The translations under genes were made by a program, and so were the position numbers. The notes beneath the pieces were generated by a model. That model made no database searches, had not been told where the DNA came from, and saw only the letters and a list, made by a program, of their open reading frames with translations. A stretch of DNA of 64,000 bases from Alitabrizicola rongguiensis. GTDB taxonomy: Bacteria; Pseudomonadota; Alphaproteobacteria; Rhodobacterales; Rhodobacteraceae. This document shows, in pieces, positions 16,568-26,309 of this stretch; within the stretch, counting starts at the first letter, position 1, and the number at the start of each line of letters is the position of its first letter. The DNA lies in contig NZ_JAKENF010000004.1 of assembly GCF_021491355.1 (NCBI RefSeq), positions 186,001 through 250,000 on the forward strand. Direction: 5' to 3'.

Positions 16568-18205
16568 ATGGCGGACGGAAAATCCCCGCGCCGGCCACGG
16601 GCCGAGACGCCGAAGGGCTTCCGCGACTATTTCGGCGCCGAGGTGACCGAGCGGAAGGCGATGCTGGACAGGATCGCCGCCGTCTATCACCGCCACGGCT
16701 TCGATCCGCTGGAAACCTCCGCCGTCGAGACGGTCGAGGCGCTTGGCAAGTTCCTGCCCGACGTGGATCGCCCGAACGAGGGCGTCTTCGCCTGGCAGGA
16801 TGAGGACCAGGACTGGCTCGCGCTGCGCTACGACCTGACGGCGCCCCTGGCCCGCGTCGCCGCCCAGTTCCGCAACGACCTGCCCTCACCCTATCGCCGC
16901 TACGCCATGGGTCCGGTCTGGCGCAACGAAAAGCCGGGGCCGGGCCGGTTCCGCCAGTTTTATCAATGCGATGCCGATACGGTGGGCGCCCCCTCGGTCG
17001 CCGCCGATGCCGAGATCTGCGCGATGCTGGCCGATGCACTGGAAGAGGTCGGGCTTAGAGGCGACTACGTTATAAGGATCAATAACCGCAAGGTCTTGAA
17101 CGGGGTGATGGAGGTCGCGGGCATCCTCGACCCGGCCGATCCCGAAAAGTTCGCCCATGAACGCGGCATCGTGCTCCGCGCCATCGACAAGCTCGATCGG
17201 CTGGGCCCGGACGGCGTGCGCGCGCTGTTGGGGGCGGGCCGCAAGGATGAAAGCGGAGACTTCACCAAAGGCGCCGGGCTTTCAGAAAGCCAGGTCGCGC
17301 GCATTATGCTTTTTGTGGATGCACCCGCTACCATCGACAACAAGCTCGATAGGCTCGGCGAAAAGTTTGCGGCAGACGAGACTATGACGACCGAGGAAAT
17401 GCTTTCTTTCGTTGGCATTGTAGCAGCTGCGGCCGGGCGAACTGCAGTATCTCGCGCGCACCAATCGAGATCCCCGGGTGCACTTAGGAATGCTGCCACC
17501 GTTAGTGTCCTGCGCGACATCGTGTCTGGCTCGGCAGCGGGAAACGAGGGCGTCGACGAACTCATCCAGATTGCGCTCCTTCTTGAAGACATGGGCTACA
17601 TGTCTGATCGCATTCGGGTCGACCCTTCAGTCGTCCGGGGCCTCGGCTACTACACCGGCCCCGTCTTCGAGGCGGAGCTGACTTTCGAGATCCTCGACGA
17701 GAAAGGTCGCAAGCGGCAATTCGGTTCGGTCGCGGGCGGCGGGCGCTACGATGATCTGGTCAAGCGCTTCACCGGCCAGTCGGTGCCGGCGACCGGCGTT
17801 TCCATCGGCGTCGATCGCCTGCTTGCCGCGCTGCGCGCGAAGGGGCGCACCAGCGCCGATACGACCGGCCCCGTCGTCGTGACCGTGATGGACCGCGACC
17901 GGATGGCCGACTACATGGCGATGGTGAACGACCTGCGCCGTGCCGGCATCCGGGCCGAGGTCTATCTCGGCAACCCGAAGAACTTCGGCAACCAGCTCAA
18001 ATACGCCGACAAGCGCGCCGCGCCGGTCGCCGTCATCCAGGGCGGCAACGAGGCCGAGAAGGGCACCGTGATCCTCAAGGACCTGATCCTCGGCGCGAAG
18101 CTGGCCGAGGAAGCGACGCTCGAGGAATGGAAGGCCCGCCCCGCGCAGGTCGAAGTGCCGCGCGACCAGCTGGTCGCGGCGGTGCGCGAGATGATCGGTC
18201 CATGA
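16568..18205 (+). CDS. hisS: histidyl-tRNA synthetase, with atypical central segment
   Basis: 545 residues, longer than the ~500 I expect for relatives. Class II motifs are present: PKGFRDYF at the N-terminus, [11 protein letters not shown] and [29 protein letters not shown] (motif 2 region), [13 protein letters not shown] and GGGRYDDLV, then a C-terminal anticodon domain (VVVTVMDRD...). Residues about 236-357, between motif 2 and the histidine-A motif, read differently from relatives I remember. Their DNA (17270-17640) is poorer in GC with codons such as AGG, AGA and ATA that are rare nearby. The enzyme should still be functional. It leads into hisZ. Confidence 0.95.
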   Translation: MADGKSPRRPRAETPKGFRDYFGAEVTERKAMLDRIAAVYHRHGFDPLETSAVETVEALGKFLPDVDRPNEGVFAWQDEDQDWLALRYDLTAPLARVAAQFRNDLPSPYRRYAMGPVWRNEKPGPGRFRQFYQCDADTVGAPSVAADAEICAMLADALEEVGLRGDYVIRINNRKVLNGVMEVAGILDPADPEKFAHERGIVLRAIDKLDRLGPDGVRALLGAGRKDESGDFTKGAGLSESQVARIMLFVDAPATIDNKLDRLGEKFAADETMTTEEMLSFVGIVAAAAGRTAVSRAHQSRSPGALRNAATVSVLRDIVSGSAAGNEGVDELIQIALLLEDMGYMSDRIRVDPSVVRGLGYYTGPVFEAELTFEILDEKGRKRQFGSVAGGGRYDDLVKRFTGQSVPATGVSIGVDRLLAALRAKGRTSADTTGPVVVTVMDRDRMADYMAMVNDLRRAGIRAEVYLGNPKNFGNQLKYADKRAAPVAVIQGGNEAEKGTVILKDLILGAKLAEEATLEEWKARPAQVEVPRDQLVAAVREMIGP

Positions 18206-18356
18206 CCCGCACCGGTCTGGCAGCGCGACGCGCGACCGGCCCGCGGGGTGGGTGCGTCGCAAGACGCGCCCGCCCCGGGGGGGCGGGTCGGGCGCGTGTC
18301 GCGCGTTCCGCGCTCCGGCGCCACACCTCCACGGTCAGGCTCGACGGGGCTGCATC

Positions 18357-19466
18357 ATGACCGCCCCCCGCGCCACCGAGCGCGCCGAGGCAGAGCGCCT
18401 GTTCACCGCCTTCCTCGACGCGGGCGCCGAGCCGGTCGAGACCGACATCCTTCAGCCCGCCGACATCCTGCTCGACCTCTACGGCGAGGACATCCGCGCC
18501 CGCGCCTATGTCACGCAGGACCCGCTGCGTGGTGAGATGATGCTGCGTCCCGATTTCACCGTGCCCGTCGTGCAGATGCACATGGCGCAGAACCGGGAAC
18601 CCGCGCGCTACGCCTATCGCGGCGAGGTCTTCCGAAAGCAGGACACGCCCACCGAGGCACGGGCGAGCGAATACCTTCAGGTCGGGTTCGAGCTTTTCGC
18701 CAGACAGAACCCGGTCGAGGCCGATGCCGAGGTCTTCGCCCTGTTTGCCCGGCTGCTGGCGCCGCTGGATCTTCGCCCGGTTACTGGCGACCTGGGCATC
18801 ATCCTTGCCGCGATCCGCGGACTGAAGACATCTGACCGCCGCAAGGCGGCGCTGACCCGCCATGTCTGGCGCCCCCGCCGTTTCCGCGCGCTGCTCGACC
18901 GCTTCTCGGGCCGCACGCCCCTGCCGGAGGCCCGCGCCCGCCTGCTTGACCGGCTCGCCTCGGACAGCCCCGAGGCGCTGATCGATGCCGCCGGCCCCTT
19001 CGTCGGCCTGCGCGCGCCCGAGGAAGTCGCGGCTCGCGCCCGGGCACTGATCGAGGATGCAGACACGCCCCCGATCTCGGCCACCGAAGCTGGCATTCTC
19101 GACGATCTCCTGTCGCTGGAAGGTTCGGCCCCGGTCGCCCTCTCCCATTTGCGCGACATCACCGTGGATCTGCCCGCGATCGGCCCAGCCGTGGACCGGT
19201 TTGCAGACCGCCTCGTCGCGCTTGAAAGACAGGGGGTCGCGACCGGCAGCTTGCCCTTCGAGGCCAGCCACGGCCGTACGACGCTGGAATACTACGACGG
19301 CTTCGTCTTCAGCTTCCTTGCCGACCTGCCCGGCTGGCCCCCCGTCGCCTCGGGCGGCCGCTACGATGCGCTGACCTCGGTTCTGGGACAGGGGCGCGAG
19401 ATTCCGGCAGTGGGCGGCGTGATCCGCCCCGCCCTCGTCGCCGCGCTGAAAGGGGGCAAGCCTTGA
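18357..19466 (+). CDS. hisZ: ATP phosphoribosyltransferase regulatory subunit
   Basis: 369 residues, a HisRS-like catalytic core without an anticodon domain (RPDFTVPVVQMHMA, RYAYRGEVFRKQ, GGRYDAL). HisZ pairs with short-form HisG to give a histidine-regulated ATP-phosphoribosyltransferase. An upstream in-frame ATG at 18252 would add 35 arginine-rich residues, so ATG 18357 is chosen. Its last four bases overlap the hisG start. It follows hisS by 151 bp, a common alphaproteobacterial arrangement. Confidence 0.93.
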   Translation: MTAPRATERAEAERLFTAFLDAGAEPVETDILQPADILLDLYGEDIRARAYVTQDPLRGEMMLRPDFTVPVVQMHMAQNREPARYAYRGEVFRKQDTPTEARASEYLQVGFELFARQNPVEADAEVFALFARLLAPLDLRPVTGDLGIILAAIRGLKTSDRRKAALTRHVWRPRRFRALLDRFSGRTPLPEARARLLDRLASDSPEALIDAAGPFVGLRAPEEVAARARALIEDADTPPISATEAGILDDLLSLEGSAPVALSHLRDITVDLPAIGPAVDRFADRLVALERQGVATGSLPFEASHGRTTLEYYDGFVFSFLADLPGWPPVASGGRYDALTSVLGQGREIPAVGGVIRPALVAALKGGKP

Positions 19467-20173
19467 CGCTCAAGATAGGCGTGCCCTCGAAGGGCCGGCT
19501 CATGGACAAGACCTTCGACTGGTTCGGCACGCGGGGGCTGATCATGCGTCGCGCCGGCACCGAGCGGGAGTATTCCGGCGCCGTCGATGGCATCGAAGGC
19601 GTCGACCTCGTGCTTTTGTCCGCCGGCGAGATTCCCCGCGAGCTGGCCGCCGGGCGCATCCATCTCGGCGTCACCGGATCGGACCTGATCCGCGACAAGC
19701 TTGCCGACTGGCCATCACAGGTTGCCGAACTGGCCCGGCTCGGCTTCGGCCATGCCGACCTCATCATTGCCGTTCCAATGGCCTGGATCGACGTCGACAC
19801 GCTTGATGACCTCGACGCCGCGGCGGCGGCCTTCCGCGCTACCCATGGCCATCGCCTGCGGATCGCGACCAAGTATCACCGCCTCGTCCGCGATTTTCTG
19901 ACCGAGCAGGGCATAGCCGACTATCAGCTCGTCGACAGCCAGGGGGCGACCGAGGGGACCGTCAAGAATCTGACTGCCGAGGCAATCGCCGACATCACCT
20001 CGACCGGCGAGACGCTGCGGGCCAACCACCTCAAGATCCTGTCCGACGGCCTGGTCCACAGTTCCGAGGCGACTCTCTATGCCGCCCGCCATGCCGAATG
20101 GCTTGTTGCGGAGCGGCAGGCGCTGGAACGTATTGCCAGCTGCCTTGGGCTTGAGGTTCCCGTTGGTCTCTGA
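19463..20173 (+). CDS. hisG: ATP phosphoribosyltransferase, short form
   Basis: 236 residues, lacking the C-terminal ACT-like regulatory domain of long HisG, which agrees with the HisZ gene upstream. Signatures are KIGVPSKGRLMDKT, the DLVLLSAGEIPRELAAGRIH region, and the PRPP loop around SQGATEGTVKN. It carries out the first step of histidine synthesis. It overlaps hisZ by 4 bp (ATGA), so the subunits are translationally coupled. Confidence 0.95.
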   Translation: MTLKIGVPSKGRLMDKTFDWFGTRGLIMRRAGTEREYSGAVDGIEGVDLVLLSAGEIPRELAAGRIHLGVTGSDLIRDKLADWPSQVAELARLGFGHADLIIAVPMAWIDVDTLDDLDAAAAAFRATHGHRLRIATKYHRLVRDFLTEQGIADYQLVDSQGATEGTVKNLTAEAIADITSTGETLRANHLKILSDGLVHSSEATLYAARHAEWLVAERQALERIASCLGLEVPVGL

Positions 20174-20329
20174 CCAATCAGCCTGGCGCCAGGCGACGCT
20201 TTCGCTCGGCAGGATCGTGACTGGACCAGCACCATGCCAACAGCGAGCCAGACGGCAGCCCCTTTCTTGACTATTCCAGTCGGATTAGCCAGAAGGGTCG
20301 GCAGGCTCTCGGCCGTGAGGACTGCACCC

Positions 20330-20629
20330 ATGAACACCCCGGCACATCCGGATCGCCATGCCGGCCACGGCTCCGAGGCGCCTCGTCCGCTCGGGAATCT
20401 TGATCGGGGGTTCACTGGCCATGTTCACCACATCAGCGCGAACCATGACACAGGTGCCCTGCCCCCCGAGGAGCTGGAGCGCAGACTGATCGAACTCGGC
20501 TTCGTCGAAGGGGCCAGGGTGCGCATCCTGCACGAAGGTCTGTTCGGACGAGACCCGATCGCGGTGCAGGTCAACGGGGCGACCGTTGCGTTGCGGCGGC
20601 GAGAGGCGATGGCGATCCTCGTCTCCTGA
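20330..20629 (+). CDS. feoA: FeoA family protein with histidine-rich N-terminal extension
   Basis: 99 residues. The SH3-like FeoA fold begins near residue 25 (GFTGHVHHI) and continues through LERRLIELGFVEGARVRILH and VALRRREAMAILV. FeoA supports FeoB in ferrous iron uptake. The first ~24 residues (PAHPDRHAGHGSE...) are histidine-rich and not part of the usual fold. The ATG at 20330 is chosen over one at 20234, which has no family support, but a still later start cannot be excluded. It ends 6 bp before feoB. Confidence 0.85.
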   Translation: MNTPAHPDRHAGHGSEAPRPLGNLDRGFTGHVHHISANHDTGALPPEELERRLIELGFVEGARVRILHEGLFGRDPIAVQVNGATVALRRREAMAILVS

Positions 20630-20635
20630 TCCGAC

Positions 20636-22504
20636 ATGACCCTGCCCGCCTCCCGCCCGCGCTTTGCCATTGCCGGCCCACCCAACTGCGGCAAGACGGC
20701 ACTTTTCAACGCGCTGACTGGCAGCCGCCAGAAGGTCGCGAATTATTCGGGCGTGACGGTCGAACGGAAGACCGGCATCGCCCGCCTGGCTTCCGGCGCC
20801 GAGATCAACCTTGTCGACCTGCCTGGCACGCATTCGCTTCGGGCCCGCAGCCCGGATGAAGAAGTCACCCGCGACGTGATCCTTGGCCGGCGCCCGGGCG
20901 AGCCCGTGCCGGACCTGCTGATCGCGGTCGTCGATGCCTCATCGCCCAAGACCGGGCTTCGGCTGGCGATGGAACTGGTCACGGTCGGGCTGCCGATGAT
21001 CGTCGTCTTCAACATGATCGACATCGCCCGCCATCGCGGGATCGAGATCGATACAGCGGCAATGCAGGACAAGCTCGGTGTGCCGGTGGTTACCGCCAAT
21101 TCCGTTCGCAAGGGCGGACTCGATGCCCTGCTGGCGCAATTGCAGGCGACGCTGGACGAAGGGGTTCCGCCCGCAAGTGAGAACTTGTGGAGTCCACCCT
21201 CGGCCTCGGACCTGCGCCAAAGCCACCGCGAGGCGGACCGGCTGATCGCCCGCGCCATCACGCTGCCGCCCGAACCCGACACGCTGACCCACCGCATCGA
21301 CAAGGTGCTGCTGCATCCCGTGCTCGGCCTTGTCTGTCTGCTGGTGATCCTGTTCCTGATGTTCCAGGCGGTGTTCAGCTGGGCGCAACCCGCGATGGAC
21401 CTGATCGACACCGCCTTTGCCGCGCTTGGCAGCGCAATCTCCACCCATCTTCCCGACGGTATCCTGCGCTCGTTCCTGCTGGATGCGGTGATCGCCGGCG
21501 TCGGCGGGGTGATCATCTTCCTGCCGCAAATCCTTGTGCTGTTCCTGTTCATCCTGCTTCTGGAAGACCTCGGCTACATGGCCCGCGCGGCCTTCCTGAT
21601 GGACCGCATCATGGGCGGGGCCGGGCTGCATGGCCGCGCCTTCATCCCGCTCCTGTCGTCCTTTGCCTGCGCCGTACCGGGGATCATGTCGGCCAGGGTC
21701 ATCGAGAACCGACGCGATCGGCTGACAACGATCCTTGTGGCACCGCTGATGACCTGTTCGGCGCGGATCCCGGTCTATACGCTCATCATCGCCGCCTTCA
21801 TTCCTGCGCGACCGGTCTTCGGGGTGCTGAACCTCCAGGGTCTGGTGATGTTCGCGCTGTACGTCGCCGGAATTGCCTCGGCACTGGCAGTCTCTTTCGC
21901 CGCCAAGATGCTGGTCTGGCGCCATACGCCAAGCCCGCCCTTCATGCTCGATCTCCCGGACTACAAGATGCCGCGGCCGAAATCGGTGGCGATCGGCCTC
22001 TGGCAGCGGGCGCGCGCCTTCCTGCGGCGTGCAGGCACGACGATCTTCGCAATGACCGTATTGATCTGGGTGCTGGCAACACTGCCCGGTGCACCTCCCG
22101 ACGCGACCGAGCCTGCAATCTACTATTCTTTCGCCGCGAAACTCGGTCACCTGATCGAACCGATCCTCTCCCCGATCGGCTTCAACTGGCAGATCTCGGT
22201 AGCGCTGATCCCCGGCATGGCGGCGCGCGAAATCGCCGTCTCGGGCCTGGCAACGGTCTATGCGGTGGGAGGGGATGGCGCCAATCTCGGCTCTGTCCTT
22301 GCCCATAACTGGAGCCTCGCGACCGCGCTGTCGCTGCTGGTCTGGTACATCTTCGCCCCGCAATGCATCTCGACCCTCGCCGTTATCCGGCGAGAGACCG
22401 GTGGCCAGCGCTGGATGTGGGCCACCTTCGCCTACATGTTCGCGCTCGCCTGGATCGGGTCGTTCCTGATCTACAACGGCGCCGTTGCCATGGGTTGGGG
22501 TTGA
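20636..22504 (+). CDS. feoB: ferrous iron transporter B
   Basis: 622 residues, the compact alphaproteobacterial form. The N-terminal G-domain has G1 GPPNCGKTALFNALTG, G2 region NYSGVTVE, G3 DLPGTHSL and G4 FNMID. It is followed by the helical domain and a polytopic membrane domain with two Gate repeats (SSFACAVPGIMSAR and GMAAREIAVSGLATVYAV). It imports Fe(II) across the inner membrane. It is co-transcribed with feoA. It converges on dnaE across a long inverted repeat. Confidence 0.95.
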   Translation: MTLPASRPRFAIAGPPNCGKTALFNALTGSRQKVANYSGVTVERKTGIARLASGAEINLVDLPGTHSLRARSPDEEVTRDVILGRRPGEPVPDLLIAVVDASSPKTGLRLAMELVTVGLPMIVVFNMIDIARHRGIEIDTAAMQDKLGVPVVTANSVRKGGLDALLAQLQATLDEGVPPASENLWSPPSASDLRQSHREADRLIARAITLPPEPDTLTHRIDKVLLHPVLGLVCLLVILFLMFQAVFSWAQPAMDLIDTAFAALGSAISTHLPDGILRSFLLDAVIAGVGGVIIFLPQILVLFLFILLLEDLGYMARAAFLMDRIMGGAGLHGRAFIPLLSSFACAVPGIMSARVIENRRDRLTTILVAPLMTCSARIPVYTLIIAAFIPARPVFGVLNLQGLVMFALYVAGIASALAVSFAAKMLVWRHTPSPPFMLDLPDYKMPRPKSVAIGLWQRARAFLRRAGTTIFAMTVLIWVLATLPGAPPDATEPAIYYSFAAKLGHLIEPILSPIGFNWQISVALIPGMAAREIAVSGLATVYAVGGDGANLGSVLAHNWSLATALSLLVWYIFAPQCISTLAVIRRETGGQRWMWATFAYMFALAWIGSFLIYNGAVAMGWG

Positions 22505-22507
22505 ACC

Positions 22508-22576
22508 GACGATTTTTCTGCGAGAAATCAGGCTCTGCCCCAGCCAGCATGCCAGATTTTTCGCAGAAAAATCGTC
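22508..22576. terminator. 22-bp inverted repeat between feoB and dnaE
   Basis: Arms at 22508-22529 and 22555-22576 are reverse complements with one mismatch, separated by 25 bp. Each arm is itself a small hairpin (core ATTTTTCTGCGAGAAAT), so the region can fold as one long stem or two short ones with T-runs on each strand. It lies between convergent genes and probably serves as a bidirectional terminator. Confidence 0.65.
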
Positions 22577-22588
22577 TCCGCGCCGAAT

Positions 22589-25500
22589 CTAGATCTCTTC
22601 GACTGCCCGCACACCCGAGATCGCCCTGAGCGCCCCCCGCACCTGCGGCGTGACCGGCAGGCCCTGCGGCAGTTCCAGGTCGATCTCCTCACCGGTATCG
22701 GGATCGGCGACACAGATCATGACGGTGCCGCGCGCGCGAGCGGAGTCGGTCTTGACCCGTTCGAACAGCGCCGCGACCGAGGCCGCCGCCTCGACCCGGT
22801 CCAGATGGATGCGCAGGCCGGCCGCACCGCCCGCCTCGGCCGCCACCTGATCGATCGGCTGCACCGCGCGGGCCAGTAGCTTCAGAGTCTCGCCCTCCAG
22901 CGTTGCCTCGACCGTCAGCACCACATTCCGCCCGGGCTCCAGGTGATCGCGCGCCGCCTCAAGCACGTCGGAAAAGATCGTGACTTCGTAAAGCCCGGTC
23001 GGATCGGACAGTTGCGCGAAGGCAAAGCGGTTGCCCTTGGCCGACTTCCGCTCCTGCCGGCCCGAGACTGATCCGGCGATCTTGGCAACCAGCGGCCCGC
23101 GCTCGGCAGCAGCCGCAACCTCGGTCAGCGTCCGCACATCTCGGCGCTTCAGGCTCGACAAGTAGTCGTCCAGCGGATGGCCTGACAGGTAGAAGCCGAT
23201 CGCCTTGTGTTCCTCGGCCAGCCGCTCGACCGGCAGCCAGTCGTCCCGGTTCGCCAGCCGCGGCTCGGGCAGGTCAGCGCCGGCCTCGCCGAAGAGCGAC
23301 ACCTGCGCCGAACCCTGCGCCTCGTGGATCGCCGCCGAATAGGCCACCAGCGCATCCAGCGCCTCGAAGACCCGCGCCCGGTTTCGGTCGAGCACGTCGA
23401 ACGCCCCCGCCCGCGCCAGCATTTCCAGCGACCGCTTGCCCACCCGTTTCAGATCCACACGCCGCGCCACGTCAAAGAGATTGACGAAGGGTTTGTCCCC
23501 GCGCGCCTCGACGATCATCCGCATCGCCTCGACGCCAACGTTCTTCAGCGCCCCGAGCGCATAGACCACTGCCCCGTCCTTGACCGAGAAGGTCGCCTGC
23601 GAGGCGTTGACGCAGGGCGCGACGGTGCGGATGCCCAGCTTGTCGATCTCGCGTTTGTACACGGCCAGCTTGTCGGTCAGGTGGATATCGCAGTTCATGA
23701 CCGCCGCCATGAACTCGACCGGGTGGTTCGCCTTCAGCCAGGCGGTCTGGTAGCTGACCACGGCATAGGCCGCCGCGTGCGACTTGTTGAAGCCATAGTT
23801 GGCGAACTTCTCGAGCAGGTCGAAGACCTCACCCGATTTCTTCGCATCGATGCCGTGGGTTTTCGTGCAACCCTCGATGAACTTCGGGCGCTCCTTGGCC
23901 ATTTCCTCGGCGATCTTCTTGCCCATGGCGCGGCGCAGCAGGTCGGCACCGCCGAGCGAATAGCCCGCCATGACCTGCGCGATCTGCATCACCTGTTCCT
24001 GGTAGACGATGATGCCCTGCGTTTCGGCCAGGATGTGGTCGATCGTCGGATGGATCGACTCGATCTCCCTGAGCCCGTTCTTCACCTCGCAATAGGTCGG
24101 GATGTTCTCCATCGGGCCGGGGCGGTACAGCGCCACCAGCGCCACGATGTCCTCGATGCAAGTTGGCTTCATGCGCCGCAGCGCATCCATCATCCCCGAG
24201 CTTTCGACCTGGAATACCGCCACCGTCTTGGCCGCCGCGTAAAGCTCGTAGCTTGGCTTGTCGTCGAGCGGGATATGCCCGATGTCATCGACCGCCTCGG
24301 GCTTCGGGTCATAGAGCCGACGCCCATCCGCCGCCTCGTGCAGATGCCGCCCCCCGGCCTTGATGAGGTCAATGGCGTTCTGGATCACGGTCAGTGTCTT
24401 GAGCCCAAGGAAGTCGAACTTCACCAGCCCCGCCGCCTCGACCCATTTCATGTTGAACTGCGTCGCGGGCATGTCCGAGCGCGGATCCTGGTACAGCGGC
24501 ACCAGTTCGTCCAGCGGCCGGTCGCCGATCACCACCCCCGCGGCGTGGGTCGAGGCATTGCGCAAAAGCCCCTCGATCTGCTCGGCATAGGTCAGAAGGC
24601 GGCCCACGACCTCTTCCTTTGCCGCCTCGCGCAGGCGCGGCTCGTCGGCCAAAGCCTTGGTGATCGAGACGGGCTTCACTCCCTCGACAGGGATCAGCTT
24701 CGACAGCCGGTCGACCTGCCCGTAGGACATCTGGAGCACCCGACCGACGTCGCGCACCGCCGCCTTCGACAGAAGCGCGCCGAAGGTGATGATCTGCCCG
24801 ACCTTCTCGCGCCCGTAGCGCTCCTGCACATAGCGGATCACCTCTTCCCGCCGGTCCATGCAGAAGTCGATGTCGAAGTCCGGCATGCTGACCCGCTCGG
24901 GGTTCAGGAAGCGTTCGAACAGCAGCGAATAGCGCAGGGGGTCAAGATCAGTGATGGTCAAGGCATAGGCCACCAGACTGCCGGCGCCCGACCCCCGGCC
25001 GGGGCCGACCGGGATGCCGTGCGCCTTGGCCCATTTGATGAAGTCGGCCACGATCAGGAAGTAGCCGGGGAACCCCATCTGCTCGATGATGCCCAGCTCG
25101 AAGGCCAGCCGGTCCTCGTACTCCTGAACACTGACCGCATGGGGGATGACCGCCAGCCGTGCCCGAAGCCCTTCCCAGGCTTGGCGGCGCAATTCCTCCA
25201 CCTCGTCATCGGCGAATTTCGGCAGGATCGGCTTGCGTTTCTTCGCGGCATAGGCGCAGCGCCGGGCGATCTCGACGGTATTCTCAAGCGCCTCGGGCAG
25301 GTCGGCGAAGAGCGCGCACATTTCGGCTTCGGACTTGAAGTAGTGCTGCGGCGTCAGCCGCCGGCGCGGCGCCTGCTGGTCGACATAGGCGCCCTCGGCG
25401 ATGCAGATCATCGCGTCATGCGCCTCGAACATTTCCGATTTCGGGAAATAGACGTCGTTCGTCGCCACCAGCGGCAGGCCCAGCTCATAGGCCAGCGTCA

Positions 25501-26089
25501 CCAGCCCCGGCTCAGTCGCCCGCTCGGCCTCGGTCGTCAGCCCGCCCTCGCCCGGATGGCGCTGCAACTCGACATAGAGCCGGTCCGGCCAGATCGCCGC
25601 CATGCGTTGCAGCAGCGCCCGCGCCTTCGCCTCCTGCCCGGCCTGCAGAAACCGCCCGACCGGCCCCTCTGCCCCGCCTGTCAGGCAGATCAGCCCGTCG
25701 GCATGCGCCTGCAACTCGTCAATCGTCACCTGAGGAAGCTGCCCACCCTTGTCGATGTAGAGGCAGGAGTTCAGCTTCATCAGGTTCATGTAGCCCGCCT
25801 CGGACTGGGCGAGCAGCACGATCGGCGCCGGCGGGCGCGGCTTTTCCCCCGGCGCTTGCGCCTCGTAGGCGACCGAGACCTGGCAGCCGACGATCGGCTG
25901 CACCCCGGCCCCCGTCGCGGTCACCGAGAATTCCAGCGCGGCGAACATGTTGTTGGTGTCGGTCACCGCAACCGCCGGCATCGACGCCGCCTCGCAGAGC
26001 TTGACCAGCTTCTTCACCGGCACCGCGCCTTCCAGCAGCGAATACTCGGTATGGACCCTCAGATGGATGAATCGCGGCGCGTCGGTCAT
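22589..26089 (-). CDS. dnaE: DNA polymerase III alpha subunit
   Basis: 1166 residues, normal for DnaE1. It has an N-terminal PHP domain (FIHLRVHTEYSLLEGAVP), the PolIIIalpha catalytic core with SMPDFDIDFCMDRR near residue 400 carrying the catalytic aspartates, tandem HhH, and an OB-fold near the C-terminus (VAKIAGSVSGRQERKSAKG). It is the replicative polymerase. ATG 26089 (MTDAPRF) is chosen; an ATG at 26146 would add 19 unrelated residues. It is divergent from xdhA. Confidence 0.97.
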   Translation of the reverse strand: MTDAPRFIHLRVHTEYSLLEGAVPVKKLVKLCEAASMPAVAVTDTNNMFAALEFSVTATGAGVQPIVGCQVSVAYEAQAPGEKPRPPAPIVLLAQSEAGYMNLMKLNSCLYIDKGGQLPQVTIDELQAHADGLICLTGGAEGPVGRFLQAGQEAKARALLQRMAAIWPDRLYVELQRHPGEGGLTTEAERATEPGLVTLAYELGLPLVATNDVYFPKSEMFEAHDAMICIAEGAYVDQQAPRRRLTPQHYFKSEAEMCALFADLPEALENTVEIARRCAYAAKKRKPILPKFADDEVEELRRQAWEGLRARLAVIPHAVSVQEYEDRLAFELGIIEQMGFPGYFLIVADFIKWAKAHGIPVGPGRGSGAGSLVAYALTITDLDPLRYSLLFERFLNPERVSMPDFDIDFCMDRREEVIRYVQERYGREKVGQIITFGALLSKAAVRDVGRVLQMSYGQVDRLSKLIPVEGVKPVSITKALADEPRLREAAKEEVVGRLLTYAEQIEGLLRNASTHAAGVVIGDRPLDELVPLYQDPRSDMPATQFNMKWVEAAGLVKFDFLGLKTLTVIQNAIDLIKAGGRHLHEAADGRRLYDPKPEAVDDIGHIPLDDKPSYELYAAAKTVAVFQVESSGMMDALRRMKPTCIEDIVALVALYRPGPMENIPTYCEVKNGLREIESIHPTIDHILAETQGIIVYQEQVMQIAQVMAGYSLGGADLLRRAMGKKIAEEMAKERPKFIEGCTKTHGIDAKKSGEVFDLLEKFANYGFNKSHAAAYAVVSYQTAWLKANHPVEFMAAVMNCDIHLTDKLAVYKREIDKLGIRTVAPCVNASQATFSVKDGAVVYALGALKNVGVEAMRMIVEARGDKPFVNLFDVARRVDLKRVGKRSLEMLARAGAFDVLDRNRARVFEALDALVAYSAAIHEAQGSAQVSLFGEAGADLPEPRLANRDDWLPVERLAEEHKAIGFYLSGHPLDDYLSSLKRRDVRTLTEVAAAAERGPLVAKIAGSVSGRQERKSAKGNRFAFAQLSDPTGLYEVTIFSDVLEAARDHLEPGRNVVLTVEATLEGETLKLLARAVQPIDQVAAEAGGAAGLRIHLDRVEAAASVAALFERVKTDSARARGTVMICVADPDTGEEIDLELPQGLPVTPQVRGALRAISGVRAVEEI

Positions 26090-26309
26090 GGCGCACAGCC
26101 TAACGACCGGGCATGGCACCGCAAGGCCCGCTCCGCTTTTCGGCAAAAGGCGAAAGTGACATTGGCAAAGCCGGAAAGGTTCCGCTTGCGTTGTGGGCAG
26201 GGCGCGGCATTTGATGAAGATATGGGCATCAAGGGCGCGCGCCCCGCTTTACGCCGCATCGGGCGGGCGCGCATCGGCCCCGGGCGAAGAGAAGGCGGCA
26301 GGTTTGCAC

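Noticed and set aside
20174-20329. Fur/Irr/RirA site before feoA
   Set aside because: No convincing match in the 156-bp gap, so no iron-regulator site is listed.
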